Of a stretch of DNA of 64,000 nt, positions 51,612 to 60,477 are shown piece by piece. Every line of letters starts with the position of its first letter. Position 1 is the stretch's first letter. The stretch covers positions 1-64,000 of the forward strand of contig NZ_JANXMI010000312.1 in NCBI RefSeq assembly GCF_025354735.1, in the 5' to 3' direction. Origin of the DNA: Rugamonas sp. Lineage in GTDB: Bacteria; Pseudomonadota; Gammaproteobacteria; Burkholderiales; Burkholderiaceae_D. The notes under the pieces were generated by a model. The model did no database searches and was not told the origin of the DNA. It was given only the letters and a program-made list of their open reading frames with translations. Position numbers and translations under genes: made by a program.

Positions 51612-52370
51612 ATGAATTTGCATAAAAAACTGCTCTGCATCCTGGCCCTGCTGCCGGGCCTGGCACTGGCCGCCGACGAAGGCTATCTGCTAGACAAGGC
51701 GCCTGACCGCTCGCACAACATGGCCGCCATGCAAAACGGCGCCAAGCTATTCGTCAATTACTGCCTGAACTGTCATAATGCGTCCTCGATGCGTTACAAC
51801 CGTCTGCGCGACCTGGGCTTGAGCGAAGACCAGATCAAGGGCAATCTCTTGTTCACCAGTGATAAAGTGGGCGACATGATGGTCACGGCCATGAATCCCA
51901 AGGACGCGAAAGCGTGGTTCGGCACGGTGCCGCCGGATTTATCGGTGATCGCCCGCGCCAAATCGTCGGAAGCGGGCAGCGGCGCCGACTACCTGTATAC
52001 TTATCTGCGCACGTTCTACAAGGATGACACCCGGCCCACCGGCTGGAACAACGCCATCCTGAAGAACGCGGCCATGCCGCACGTGTTGTGGCAGTTGCAG
52101 GGCGTGCAGGCCGCGAAGATGGCGGACGAGATGGGCGAGGACGGCAAGCTGGTCAGCAAACTGGTCGGCTTCGAGCAAGTCACGCCCGGCACGATGACGA
52201 AGCTGGAGTTCGACACTACGGTGGCCGACCTGGTCGGCTACATGGAATGGATGGCGGAACCGACCGCACAAGCGCGCAAGCAACTTGGCGTGTGGGTGTT
52301 GCTGGTGCTGACCCTGTTCGCTTTCCTGGCGTGGCGCTTGAACGCGTCGTTCTGGAAAGAAGTCAAATAA
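51612..52370 (+). CDS. petC: cytochrome c1
   Basis: CLNCHNASSMRYNRLRDLGLSEDQIKGNL haem-binding motif; C-terminal TM anchor. Confidence 0.96.
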   Translation: MNLHKKLLCILALLPGLALAADEGYLLDKAPDRSHNMAAMQNGAKLFVNYCLNCHNASSMRYNRLRDLGLSEDQIKGNLLFTSDKVGDMMVTAMNPKDAKAWFGTVPPDLSVIARAKSSEAGSGADYLYTYLRTFYKDDTRPTGWNNAILKNAAMPHVLWQLQGVQAAKMADEMGEDGKLVSKLVGFEQVTPGTMTKLEFDTTVADLVGYMEWMAEPTAQARKQLGVWVLLVLTLFAFLAWRLNASFWKEVK

Positions 52371-52374
52371 GTAG

Positions 52375-52405
52375 GGTGCCGGCCGTTGGCCGGTGCCTGT
52401 TTTTT
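52375..52405 (+). terminator. petABC terminator
   Basis: GGTGCCGGCC-GTT-GGCCGGTGCC-type stem followed by TGTTTTTT. Confidence 0.65.
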
Positions 52406-52484
52406 GTTGCCCGCAATGGCGGGTGATCGTTCCGGGGTGATCCGTTCGCGGCTTCACCCCCTTTGTTTCTAAGGAACTATAAAC

Positions 52485-53096
52485 ATGATGGTTCTCTATT
52501 CGGGTACGACCTGCCCCTTTTCCCAACGCTGCCGCCTGGTCCTGTTTGAAAAAGGCATGGACTTCGAAGTGCGCGACGTCGACCTGTTCAACAAGCCGGA
52601 AGACATCTCGACCATGAACCCCTACGGCCAGGTGCCCATCCTGGTCGAGCGCGAACTGATTTTGTACGAGTCGAACATCATCAACGAATACATCGACGAG
52701 CGCTTCCCGCACCCGCAGCTGATGCCGGCCGATCCGCTGATGCGCGCGCGCGCCCGTTTGATGCTGTTCAATTTCGAGAAAGAACTGTTCGTCCACGTGC
52801 ACGTGCTCGAAAGCGAACGCGCCAAGGGCAACGACAAGAGCCACGACAAGGCCCGCGCCGAAATCCGCGACCGCCTGACGACGCTCGCGCCGCTGTTCCT
52901 GAAGAACAAGTACATGCTGGGCGATGAATTCTCGATGCTCGACGTGGCCGTCGCGCCGCTGCTGTGGCGCCTCGACCACTACGGCATCGAACTGTCGAAG
53001 ACCGCCGCGCCGCTGATGAAGTACGCCGAACGCATCTTCTCGCGCCCGGCCTACATCGAAGCGCTGACCCCGTCGGAAAAGGTCATGCGCCGTTAA
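52485..53096 (+). CDS. sspA: stringent starvation protein A (GST fold)
   Basis: MMVLYSGTTCPFSQRCRLVLFEKGMDFEVRDVDLFNKPEDISTMNPYGQVPILVERELILYESNIINEYIDERFPHPQLMPADP; upstream of sspB. Confidence 0.93.
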   Translation: MMVLYSGTTCPFSQRCRLVLFEKGMDFEVRDVDLFNKPEDISTMNPYGQVPILVERELILYESNIINEYIDERFPHPQLMPADPLMRARARLMLFNFEKELFVHVHVLESERAKGNDKSHDKARAEIRDRLTTLAPLFLKNKYMLGDEFSMLDVAVAPLLWRLDHYGIELSKTAAPLMKYAERIFSRPAYIEALTPSEKVMRR

Positions 53097-53172
53097 TCGG
53101 GCGCCGACCGCCTCACTTGAAGTATCGGCGCGTCCGTCCGCGGGCGCGCCGGGTTTTACAGTCTGCCAAATC

Positions 53173-53655
53173 ATGCCTGACATCTCTACCAAGCCCTATA
53201 TGCTGCGCGCCATCTACGAATGGTGTACCGACAGCGGCTACACGCCCTACCTCGCCGTCAAGGTCGACGCCTCGACCACGGTGCCGATGGAATATGTGAA
53301 GAAGGGCGAAATCGTCCTCAACATCAGCTTCGGCGCCACCTCGGGCCTGAAGATGGACAACGACAGCATCCGATTCAACGCCCGCTTCGGCGGCGTGTCG
53401 CGCGAAATCTACGTGCCGGTCAACAACGTGATGGCCATCTACGCCAACGAAAACGGCCAGGGCATGGCCTTCGAGCCGCAAGCGGGCGGCAACGCGGCGG
53501 CCCCGTCCGAGATAGCCGAGAGCGCGCCGGCGCCGGTGCTGTCGGCCGTACCGGCCAGCGCCAGCGAGCAGAAAACCGCCCCCGCCAGCACGTCGGACGA
53601 CAACAACGAACCGCCGAAAAAGGGTGGCCGCCCCACTCTGACGCGAATTAAATAG
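53173..53655 (+). CDS. sspB: ClpXP protease specificity-enhancing factor
   Basis: STKPYMLRAIYEWCTDSGYTPYLAVKVD...EIVLNISFGATSGLKMDNDSIRFNARFGGVSREIYVPVNNVMAIYA. Confidence 0.95.
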   Translation: MPDISTKPYMLRAIYEWCTDSGYTPYLAVKVDASTTVPMEYVKKGEIVLNISFGATSGLKMDNDSIRFNARFGGVSREIYVPVNNVMAIYANENGQGMAFEPQAGGNAAAPSEIAESAPAPVLSAVPASASEQKTAPASTSDDNNEPPKKGGRPTLTRIK

Positions 53656-53681
53656 CGTATAATTCGCCGCGTACAAGTTAC

Positions 53682-53757
<76 letters not shown>

Positions 53758-53794
53758 GCAACATGCATCACCCTGTATTACGCAGTATCAAAGC

Positions 53795-53826
53795 CCGCTC
53801 GCCTCATAGGTGAAGCGGGTTTTTTG
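53795..53826 (+). terminator. intrinsic terminator downstream of tRNA-Thr
   Basis: CCCGCT...AGCGGG followed by TTTTTTG. Confidence 0.6.
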
Positions 53827-53933
53827 TTGTCTCACGCCAAGTTATGCAATAGCATGGGATACCACCAAAAATATGGTTTTTTTGTTGGTATCAACAGATC
53901 GCAAAAAACCGGATACCAACAGGGGGCGAGGCA

Positions 53934-55163
53934 ATGGCACTGACAGACACAGGCATAAGACAGGTAAAGCACAGCGGTGCGCCTGCCGGCGACAAGCTTA
54001 GCGACGGCGGCGGGATGTATTTGCTAGTAACGCCGACAGCAAAATGCTGGCGTATGAATTACAGATTTAACGGCAAGCAGAAGACTCTAGCGCTGGGAAT
54101 ATACCCTGCCGTATCGCTAGCCCAAGCAAGAGCCCGTCGCGAGGAAGCCCGCAAGCTGCTAGCGTCGATCCCCCCTATCGACCCAAGCCAAGCCAAACGC
54201 GAAGAAAAACTGGCCAGGACCACTGCAGCGGAACAAACCTTTGAAGTGGTGGCGCGTCAGTGGCTTGCCAAGACAGCGGCAGACAGAGGCGCCAATACCC
54301 AAGAAAAAGTTACCTCTGCTTTGGAAAACAATGTGTTCCCTTTCTTGGGCAAGACCGCCATATCCACAATCAAGCCATTAGACGTACTGGCAACAGTTCA
54401 AAAAATGGAGGCACGAGGTGCTATCGACACAGCTCACCGGGTCAAACAAATATGTGGGCAGGTATTCCGGTATGCAGTAGCCGCTGGATTGGCTGAGCGC
54501 GATGTGACAACAGATCTCAAAGGGGCACTGTCAGCAGTCCCCAGATCACATTTTGCCGCAATCACGGAACCCAAGCAAGCCGGCGAACTGATGCGCGCCA
54601 TCTTTGACTACAACGGTTTCCCGGCGGCGGTCGCCGCGCTCAAAATGGCCCCGCTGGTGTTCGTGCGCCCGGGTGAACTCCGCACTGCCGAATGGAGCGA
54701 AATCGATCTTGATGCGGCAGAGTGGCGCATACCTGCCAGCAAGATGAAAATGAAGGTTGAACACATGGTACCGTTGTCAGTGCAAGCGGTCGAGATACTG
54801 CGTACGCTATACCCCGTAACCGGACATGGCAAGTATGTCTTCCCTAGCCTGCGCAGCAAGACGTGTATGAGCGAAAACACGATCAACGCAGCATTACGAG
54901 GCATGGGTTACGCCAAAGGTGTAATGACCGGCCACGGCTTCCGAGCAATGGCTCGCACTATCATGGATGAAGTGCTGGAAGAGCGTATCGACCTGATTGA
55001 ACACCAGCTTGCACATGCCGTTAAAGATGTGAATGGCCGCGCATACAATCGTACGGCACACCTTCCCGCACGGCGCGAGATGATGCAACGCTGGGCCGAT
55101 TACTTGGACAAATTACGTATTGGTGGCGAAATAATCCGGTTGCGAGCATGGGGTGAACAATGA
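53934..55163 (+). CDS. tyrosine-type site-specific integrase (P4 family, DUF4102 arm domain)
   Basis: MALTDTGIRQVKHSGAPAGDKLSDGGGMYLLVTPTAKCWRMNYRFNGKQKTLALGIYPAVSLAQARARREEARKLL; VRPGELRTAEWSEID, HGFRAMARTIMDE, LAHAVKD..RAYNRTAHLPARREMMQRWADYLD. Confidence 0.95.
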   Translation: MALTDTGIRQVKHSGAPAGDKLSDGGGMYLLVTPTAKCWRMNYRFNGKQKTLALGIYPAVSLAQARARREEARKLLASIPPIDPSQAKREEKLARTTAAEQTFEVVARQWLAKTAADRGANTQEKVTSALENNVFPFLGKTAISTIKPLDVLATVQKMEARGAIDTAHRVKQICGQVFRYAVAAGLAERDVTTDLKGALSAVPRSHFAAITEPKQAGELMRAIFDYNGFPAAVAALKMAPLVFVRPGELRTAEWSEIDLDAAEWRIPASKMKMKVEHMVPLSVQAVEILRTLYPVTGHGKYVFPSLRSKTCMSENTINAALRGMGYAKGVMTGHGFRAMARTIMDEVLEERIDLIEHQLAHAVKDVNGRAYNRTAHLPARREMMQRWADYLDKLRIGGEIIRLRAWGEQ

Positions 55164-56035
55164 CTCCACACACCCGGCGCGGATCGATCTGGCAATATAT
55201 TCCCTTAGTCACTCAGAACGTATTCCATTTCAGAAATCCTGATGAGGATGAGAACAGCGTACCTGCCTTGATCTTAGCTGCAGACTTACCTGAGCTTCTG
55301 TTTTCCATCATTTATAACATAAAGACTGCGGAAGATAGGGTGCGGTACCAGCGGATTTCTCCAACGGCTATCGACTCACTAACATATAAGGTTGCATCAC
55401 TAATTGATCAGGGCCGGCTCGCGGTCTACCTCCGCGACACACGTATGCGTGTGGACGAGTATACACCCGAACATGAATCGGATGTTTTCCTAGTAAGACT
55501 GGATGACGTCGAACGTATTTGTTCCACTGAAGGTATAGAGATTTCTCACAATATCGCGACAGGCCGCGCGACGATTGATTACTCCCAAATAGCCGAATTC
55601 ATCGGCCAAGACGACCTCGTAGACGACCCGTTATTCACGAACTTTTCTGAAAACAATCATTCATTGAAATATGAATCAAACATCTCACAAGAAGAACAAA
55701 TATTTAATACGCTGGATTTTGCAAAAAAAGTAAGCTTCGAAAAATCGCGGACGACAGCAGAAGCGCGGGCGACAGCAGAAGAGGATGATGATAAACCCTT
55801 GGGAACTCGTGAGCGAAACAATGTTTTTAGAGCATTCGCAGGGGTCTGCGACATCGCCGGCATAGACTACAACCATGCCTCAGCCGCTGCGGCGACGATC
55901 GTCAAAAAAACTCAACTTCGCGGCCAGACAGTGTGCGAAACCACTATTGAAAAAATGTTAAAAGAGATACCAAAAGCATTGAGAAAAAAGCCGAAACCTA
56001 AAAAAACCCGAGTAGCTGCCGACGATACTGAGTAG
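55160..56035 (+). CDS. hypothetical island protein, translationally coupled to the integrase
   Basis: 291 aa ORF starting in an ATGA overlap with the integrase stop; C-terminal RERNNVFRAFAGVCDIAGIDY...CETTIEKMLKEIPKAL resembles a helical motif seen in island/satellite proteins. Confidence 0.75.
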   Translation: MTPHTRRGSIWQYIPLVTQNVFHFRNPDEDENSVPALILAADLPELLFSIIYNIKTAEDRVRYQRISPTAIDSLTYKVASLIDQGRLAVYLRDTRMRVDEYTPEHESDVFLVRLDDVERICSTEGIEISHNIATGRATIDYSQIAEFIGQDDLVDDPLFTNFSENNHSLKYESNISQEEQIFNTLDFAKKVSFEKSRTTAEARATAEEDDDKPLGTRERNNVFRAFAGVCDIAGIDYNHASAAAATIVKKTQLRGQTVCETTIEKMLKEIPKALRKKPKPKKTRVAADDTE

Positions 56036-56107
56036 TTGCCTATACTGATTAAAAAAAAAGGAGATAGTCTTCCCATCGCGCTATGGCGTATCACCAAGGG
56101 GGAAGAG

Positions 56108-56314
56108 ATGTCAAAGAGAGTCATTAGGATTAGTCAGCTCGCCAGCACTCCTGGCAAACCAGGCCTGCTGCCCGTCAGCCCAGCGACTATATGGCGTTGG
56201 GTACGTGCGGAGACGTTCCCACGTCCTTTTAAACTAAGCCAGTCCGTGACGGTCTGGGACTATTCGCAAGTTGAAGATTTCATTGCAAGACTGGCGGAAG
56301 GCGGCATTGAATGA
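56108..56314 (+). CDS. AlpA-like helix-turn-helix regulator
   Basis: MSKRVIRISQLASTPGKPGLLPVSPATIWRWVRAETFPRPFKLSQSVTVWDYSQVEDFIARL. Confidence 0.85.
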   Translation: MSKRVIRISQLASTPGKPGLLPVSPATIWRWVRAETFPRPFKLSQSVTVWDYSQVEDFIARLAEGGIE

Positions 56315-56730
56315 GCATTCAAAATCTCTTACTGAACCTGCAGCAAGTGAAGAAGAGAGGCAGAGACAAGTGGCAAGCGTGCTGCCCTGCTCATGACGAC
56401 ATACACCCGTCTTTGGCAATCAGGGAGCTAGATGATGGGCGGATCCTTTTGCACTGTTTCGCAGGGTGCGGCGCCGCCGAGGTTCTCGGCGCTATCGATA
56501 TGAATTTTTCCGATCTGTATCCAAAGCCCATCGGTGGAAATTTTTTACAGGGAACTCGGCGGCAATTCAGTGCTAGTGATGTGTTAGTAGGCATTGCATT
56601 TGAAACCCTTGTCGCTTGGCATTTTGCGAAACAACTTGCATCTAATCACGAGCTGTCGGACTTGGAACGCGAGAGGTTATTGACTTGTGCTCGCCGGCTG
56701 CAAAACGGAATGGAGGCCGCTCTTGGATAG
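56311..56730 (+). CDS. primase-type zinc-finger protein (CHC2-like)
   Basis: GRDKWQACCPAHDDIHPSLAIRELDDGRILLHCFAGCGAAEVLGAIDMNFSDLYP: Cx2H...Cx3C zinc site. Confidence 0.8.
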   Translation: MSIQNLLLNLQQVKKRGRDKWQACCPAHDDIHPSLAIRELDDGRILLHCFAGCGAAEVLGAIDMNFSDLYPKPIGGNFLQGTRRQFSASDVLVGIAFETLVAWHFAKQLASNHELSDLERERLLTCARRLQNGMEAALG

Positions 56731-56734
56731 ATCG

Positions 56735-58090
56735 ATGGATGCGGGCTCTACTCAATTAGATACCATTGCGCTGACGAAGGACACCTCTCGCAATGCGCGA
56801 GTAGTTAGATCCGTGGAGGCCGGGCTATCTCTGCTAGACGCGATGAATTCGGACGAGCAAGCCGTGCCGAATCGTGTCGTGAGATCTGCCAGTTCGGAGG
56901 ATCCTTCACCTGTTCACAGAAGCACGTCACCCAAGCCAACGGACGAACTCGGCGGGGTTCGAGTGGTCAATCTTCGTTGTGGCAGTCAAATCGTTCCGAT
57001 GCCCATAACTTGGCTATGGGACGGCTGGCTTCCGGCTGGGAAGTTGACAATCTTAGCCGGCGCCGCCGGCACGGGTAAGACCACGCTGGCACTTGGCCTT
57101 GCCGCCGCTTTGACCTCGCAAGGAAATTGGCCCGATGGGAAGCGCTGCGGCAAGAGTGGCAACATCCTTATTTGGTCGAGCGAAGATAATGCCGACGACA
57201 CGCTCGTCCCGCGGTTGTTGGCATCCGGCGCGGACATGGCCCGCTGTCATTTCATCGATGGCATTACGCTGGATAACGAAAGAATCCCTTTCGATCCCGC
57301 TCATGATATCCATGAACTATACAAAGCTGTCGAAAAAATTGGAGGCGTTTCTTTACTCATCATCGATCCTATCGTATCCGCAGTGTCTGGTGACATGCAT
57401 CGCGCCAATGACGTGCGTCGCGCTCTGCAAGCCGTGGTCGACTTCGCAGAGACACACAACTGCGCAGTTATCGGCATCACCCACTTTGCAAAAGGCGGCG
57501 CAGGTAAGGCTCCCGCAGACCGCGTCATCGGATCCCAAGCATTCGGCGCACTCGCACGCATGGTCCTAGTGGCGGCCAAAGAGGAAGGCGGCTCTCGACG
57601 GGTCTTGGCACGAGCCAAGTCAAACATAGCACCGGACGACGGAGGCATTGCCTATGCAATCGAGCTGTCGCCCATCATCAATGGCATCGAGGCCACCCAC
57701 GCAGTATGGGAAGGCACAATTGAAGGGACCGCGAGAGAAATTTTAGGTAACGTCGAGCACGACGATAGCTGTGAAGAATCGGGTGCTGCTGGTCTGGAGA
57801 ACTTGCTAATCGATCTTTTATCGGATCACGGTGGAAGAATGCCCGCCAAAATGGTAAAGGCTGAAGTAAGCGATGCGGGATATTCATGGACTGCAGCCAA
57901 CCGCGCAAAATCAAAAATTGGCATCGAGTCTTCCAAAGAACTGGGAACCAAGACGGGCGGATGGTACTGGTATTTGCCCAAGATACTAACTACAAGAATT
58001 CAGAAAATTGACAACAAACCAGAAGAATCCAGGCGTTTTTCTTTGGAATCTTGTGTTTCTTCTGATTGTCCTGCGATATTTTCCCCGTAG
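56735..58090 (+). CDS. RepA-like AAA ATPase/helicase
   Basis: LPAGKLTILAGAAGTGKTTLALGLAAAL (Walker A), ILIWSSEDNADDTLVPRLLASGAD, VSLLIIDPIVSAVSGD (Walker B), GITHFAKGGAGKAPADRVIGSQAFGALARMVLVA. Confidence 0.88.
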   Translation: MDAGSTQLDTIALTKDTSRNARVVRSVEAGLSLLDAMNSDEQAVPNRVVRSASSEDPSPVHRSTSPKPTDELGGVRVVNLRCGSQIVPMPITWLWDGWLPAGKLTILAGAAGTGKTTLALGLAAALTSQGNWPDGKRCGKSGNILIWSSEDNADDTLVPRLLASGADMARCHFIDGITLDNERIPFDPAHDIHELYKAVEKIGGVSLLIIDPIVSAVSGDMHRANDVRRALQAVVDFAETHNCAVIGITHFAKGGAGKAPADRVIGSQAFGALARMVLVAAKEEGGSRRVLARAKSNIAPDDGGIAYAIELSPIINGIEATHAVWEGTIEGTAREILGNVEHDDSCEESGAAGLENLLIDLLSDHGGRMPAKMVKAEVSDAGYSWTAANRAKSKIGIESSKELGTKTGGWYWYLPKILTTRIQKIDNKPEESRRFSLESCVSSDCPAIFSP

Positions 58091-58426
58091 TCTTAACACC
58101 CAAGTCCGCGCCCAATTTTGAGCAGGCATAGCTTTCCTCGTTGTGACTACCCCGGTCCGCTAATGTCTGGGGCCGGTCGCTCTGGAAGAGCGCCGGAGAC
58201 GCCGGGGGTGTCGCCCTGAACGGGCGCCAGGCCGCTAAAGTGAAAAATCGGCCCGCCGGTGCGCCCCCTTCGGGAGGGCAAGCGCCTGCACCCGGCGCAT
58301 AATATGAGTCGCCACCCGTTTGACGACGTTGACCACCTCTTTGCGGTGTATAGACGCTACTCGCCATAGTGGCAAGTTAGCGCTGGCGCGAGTGGGCAAG
58401 TGTTTCAGAGGCGGATGGAAGGAGGG

Positions 58427-58732
58427 TCATTCCTTAGCGGTCTTGAGAATGGCAGCTTTTTTGCGTGCGCTCGCGCGGTGGTATGCAACCATCAGCTCAG
58501 CCAGGCGATCGTCCTCCGTGTAAAAGTACGCCGTCGGAACGTTCAAAATTTCGGCTAACCGCTGGGCAATCAGGAAGTCGGCTTTATGCACACCCAATTC
58601 GTAGCGGTTCACTCGTGTGCTCGCCACGAACTGGTCCAGACCAGCCTGAATACCAAGTGTTTTTTGTGATAGTCCAGCTGCAGTACGAATTTCCTTTAAC
58701 CTGTGCCCCCAAAGCTCATTGGCATTCGCCAT
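58427..58732 (-). CDS. XRE family HTH transcriptional regulator
   Basis: LWGHRLKEIRTAAGLSQKTLGIQAGLDQFVASTRVNRYELGVHKADFLIAQRLAEILNVPTAYFYTEDD. Confidence 0.9.
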   Translation of the reverse strand: MANANELWGHRLKEIRTAAGLSQKTLGIQAGLDQFVASTRVNRYELGVHKADFLIAQRLAEILNVPTAYFYTEDDRLAELMVAYHRASARKKAAILKTAKE

Positions 58733-58860
58733 TTTGTAGTTCCTCGAAGTTTCGGAACTACGAGAATCGTTACTTACATGATTTCACGATACTACGTATG
58801 TCGTAGCTCGTGCTAATATGCAACTTAGCAAACCTACTTTCAAATTAAGGAAGCAAAGTC

Positions 58861-59907
58861 TTGAAACTGAAATTGACAATGACGATTATTTTCGCGGCAT
58901 CGCTGTCCGCGTGCGGTGGCGGTAGTGGTGGCCCATCGGGTCAAGTCGCGGCAGCGCCGCCAGTAACCACACCTGTTGTCACTCCTCCCACCGTAACGCC
59001 AGGTGATCTGCAAACGACAGTGCCGGTCCTAACCTACGCCTCAGATTCCCCTGAATTCCAGTTCGTCTCAGCGCTCAATGACTTTCGCTCCAACCTGGGC
59101 CTGGGCCTGTTGGCGCAGAATCCGCTGCTCGATACGGCGGCATCGAATCACTTGCACTACGTGATAATCAACGATATCAACAATGGCGGGACAGTCGATA
59201 TGTCGGCGATTAACACGACGTACAGCCGTCCGCAGTTTCATATCGAAGACGCCACCAAACCATTGTTCACTGGAGTACAGGAAATTGATCGTGCGCAGCA
59301 TGCTGGTTACGCAGGCGCATATGTTGGTGAAGAAGGCGCCTTCGGAGGCAATCAGGGTATTCTGGCTGCCTTCAACTCCCTAGTGGCTACCGTGTACCAC
59401 CGAACGGGCCTGATGTATCAATTCCCGCGCGAGATCGGCGTAGCAGTCGGGGCCGATGCGTCGCAAACAGTAGTGATGGAGTTAGGCTACCAGTCCAATG
59501 TACAACCTCAGTTCAACGCCAGCGATTTCCTAGGTACCTACCCGGCAGACAAACAGACGGCCGTTCCCTTGCATGCGGGGGTGGAAACGCCCAATCCATT
59601 CCCTGATCTGTCGACATCAAATGCAGACTTTCCGACCAAAACCAGTTTCCCGATATGCGTGGCGATCAAAGAAGGGCAGACGTTAACTGTGAATAGCTTC
59701 ACCGTTACCGAAGCGGGCCAGGCAATGCCGTTGGAGGCCCGCCTGATGACGAAAGCAAATGATCCCAATGCATACCTTGCGTCGAATATTGCCTTTATCA
59801 TTGGCAAGATCCCGTTCAAAACTAATACGACCTACAACGTAGTTTTTTCCGGTAATGCCGGCGCCACCACAGTCAGTAAGACATGGAGTTTCACCACGGG
59901 TAGCTAG
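58861..59907 (+). CDS. CAP-domain (SCP-like) lipoprotein
   Basis: Lipobox-like MKLKLTMTIIFAASLSACGGGSGG; NDFRSNLGLGLLAQNPLLDTAASNHLHYVIIND...IGVAVGADASQTVVMELGY. Confidence 0.8.
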   Translation: MKLKLTMTIIFAASLSACGGGSGGPSGQVAAAPPVTTPVVTPPTVTPGDLQTTVPVLTYASDSPEFQFVSALNDFRSNLGLGLLAQNPLLDTAASNHLHYVIINDINNGGTVDMSAINTTYSRPQFHIEDATKPLFTGVQEIDRAQHAGYAGAYVGEEGAFGGNQGILAAFNSLVATVYHRTGLMYQFPREIGVAVGADASQTVVMELGYQSNVQPQFNASDFLGTYPADKQTAVPLHAGVETPNPFPDLSTSNADFPTKTSFPICVAIKEGQTLTVNSFTVTEAGQAMPLEARLMTKANDPNAYLASNIAFIIGKIPFKTNTTYNVVFSGNAGATTVSKTWSFTTGS

Positions 59908-59935
59908 CCCAAACTTGAAATTGAGGAAAAATGAT

Positions 59936-60286
59936 ATGAACGAATATGCTATTGCAACCCAACTAGCCATTACATTGGCTGCCTTGACATCTATTCTTGC
60001 GGTGTCTATCCGATTGGTTCTTTCAAAGTATCGGCCGTCAAGTTACTCAACGGACTTTTCAATTGAAATATATGAACACCAGAGAATAGATGTGAAAAAT
60101 TACGAAATAAGCCGCGCAACTGGACACATCGCGCAGTACACCAAGCCAAATTTCAAAAAAAATAACTTAGAAGAAGACCAGATTTCGAGATCTTTTAAAA
60201 TCGACACCATGGTCCCACTTGATGATCTTGCGACTGAAATGGGCTTGCACGCTGCTGGCTTAGCCAATAGTTACTTCATAGAATAA
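59936..60286 (+). CDS. small membrane-anchored hypothetical protein
   Basis: 116 aa; N-terminal TM (IATQLAITLAALTSILAVSIRLVL), soluble C-terminus; RBS-like GAGGAAAA upstream. Confidence 0.6.
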   Translation: MNEYAIATQLAITLAALTSILAVSIRLVLSKYRPSSYSTDFSIEIYEHQRIDVKNYEISRATGHIAQYTKPNFKKNNLEEDQISRSFKIDTMVPLDDLATEMGLHAAGLANSYFIE

Positions 60287-60330
60287 AAACAATACCGTCC
60301 ATGACAACGATGTGACTGATGGAGATTTGA

Positions 60331-60477
60331 ATGATCAATAAACTACTAAAGGACATTTTTCTGGAAGTGAAAAAACAGAGTTTGAAGGAAAGTCTTCAAA
60401 TTTACTTTGAGCCTGTATTTTTTTGTTTTAAATTAATGAAATTATTTCTTTTAAAGTTATACAAAATTCTCACTTGA
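60331..60477 (+). CDS. 48-aa hypothetical micro-ORF
   Basis: MINKLLKDIFLEVKKQSLKESLQIYFEPVFFCFKLMKLFLLKLYKILT*; GGAGA upstream; its 3' end overlaps the convergent ORF 60457..61320. Not in the ORF track. Confidence 0.35.
   Translation: MINKLLKDIFLEVKKQSLKESLQIYFEPVFFCFKLMKLFLLKLYKILT

Noticed and set aside
49485-51623. 712-aa minus-strand ORF opposite petA/petB
   Set aside because: Antisense shadow of the cytochrome bc1 genes; Q/H/E/R-rich with no domain signal.
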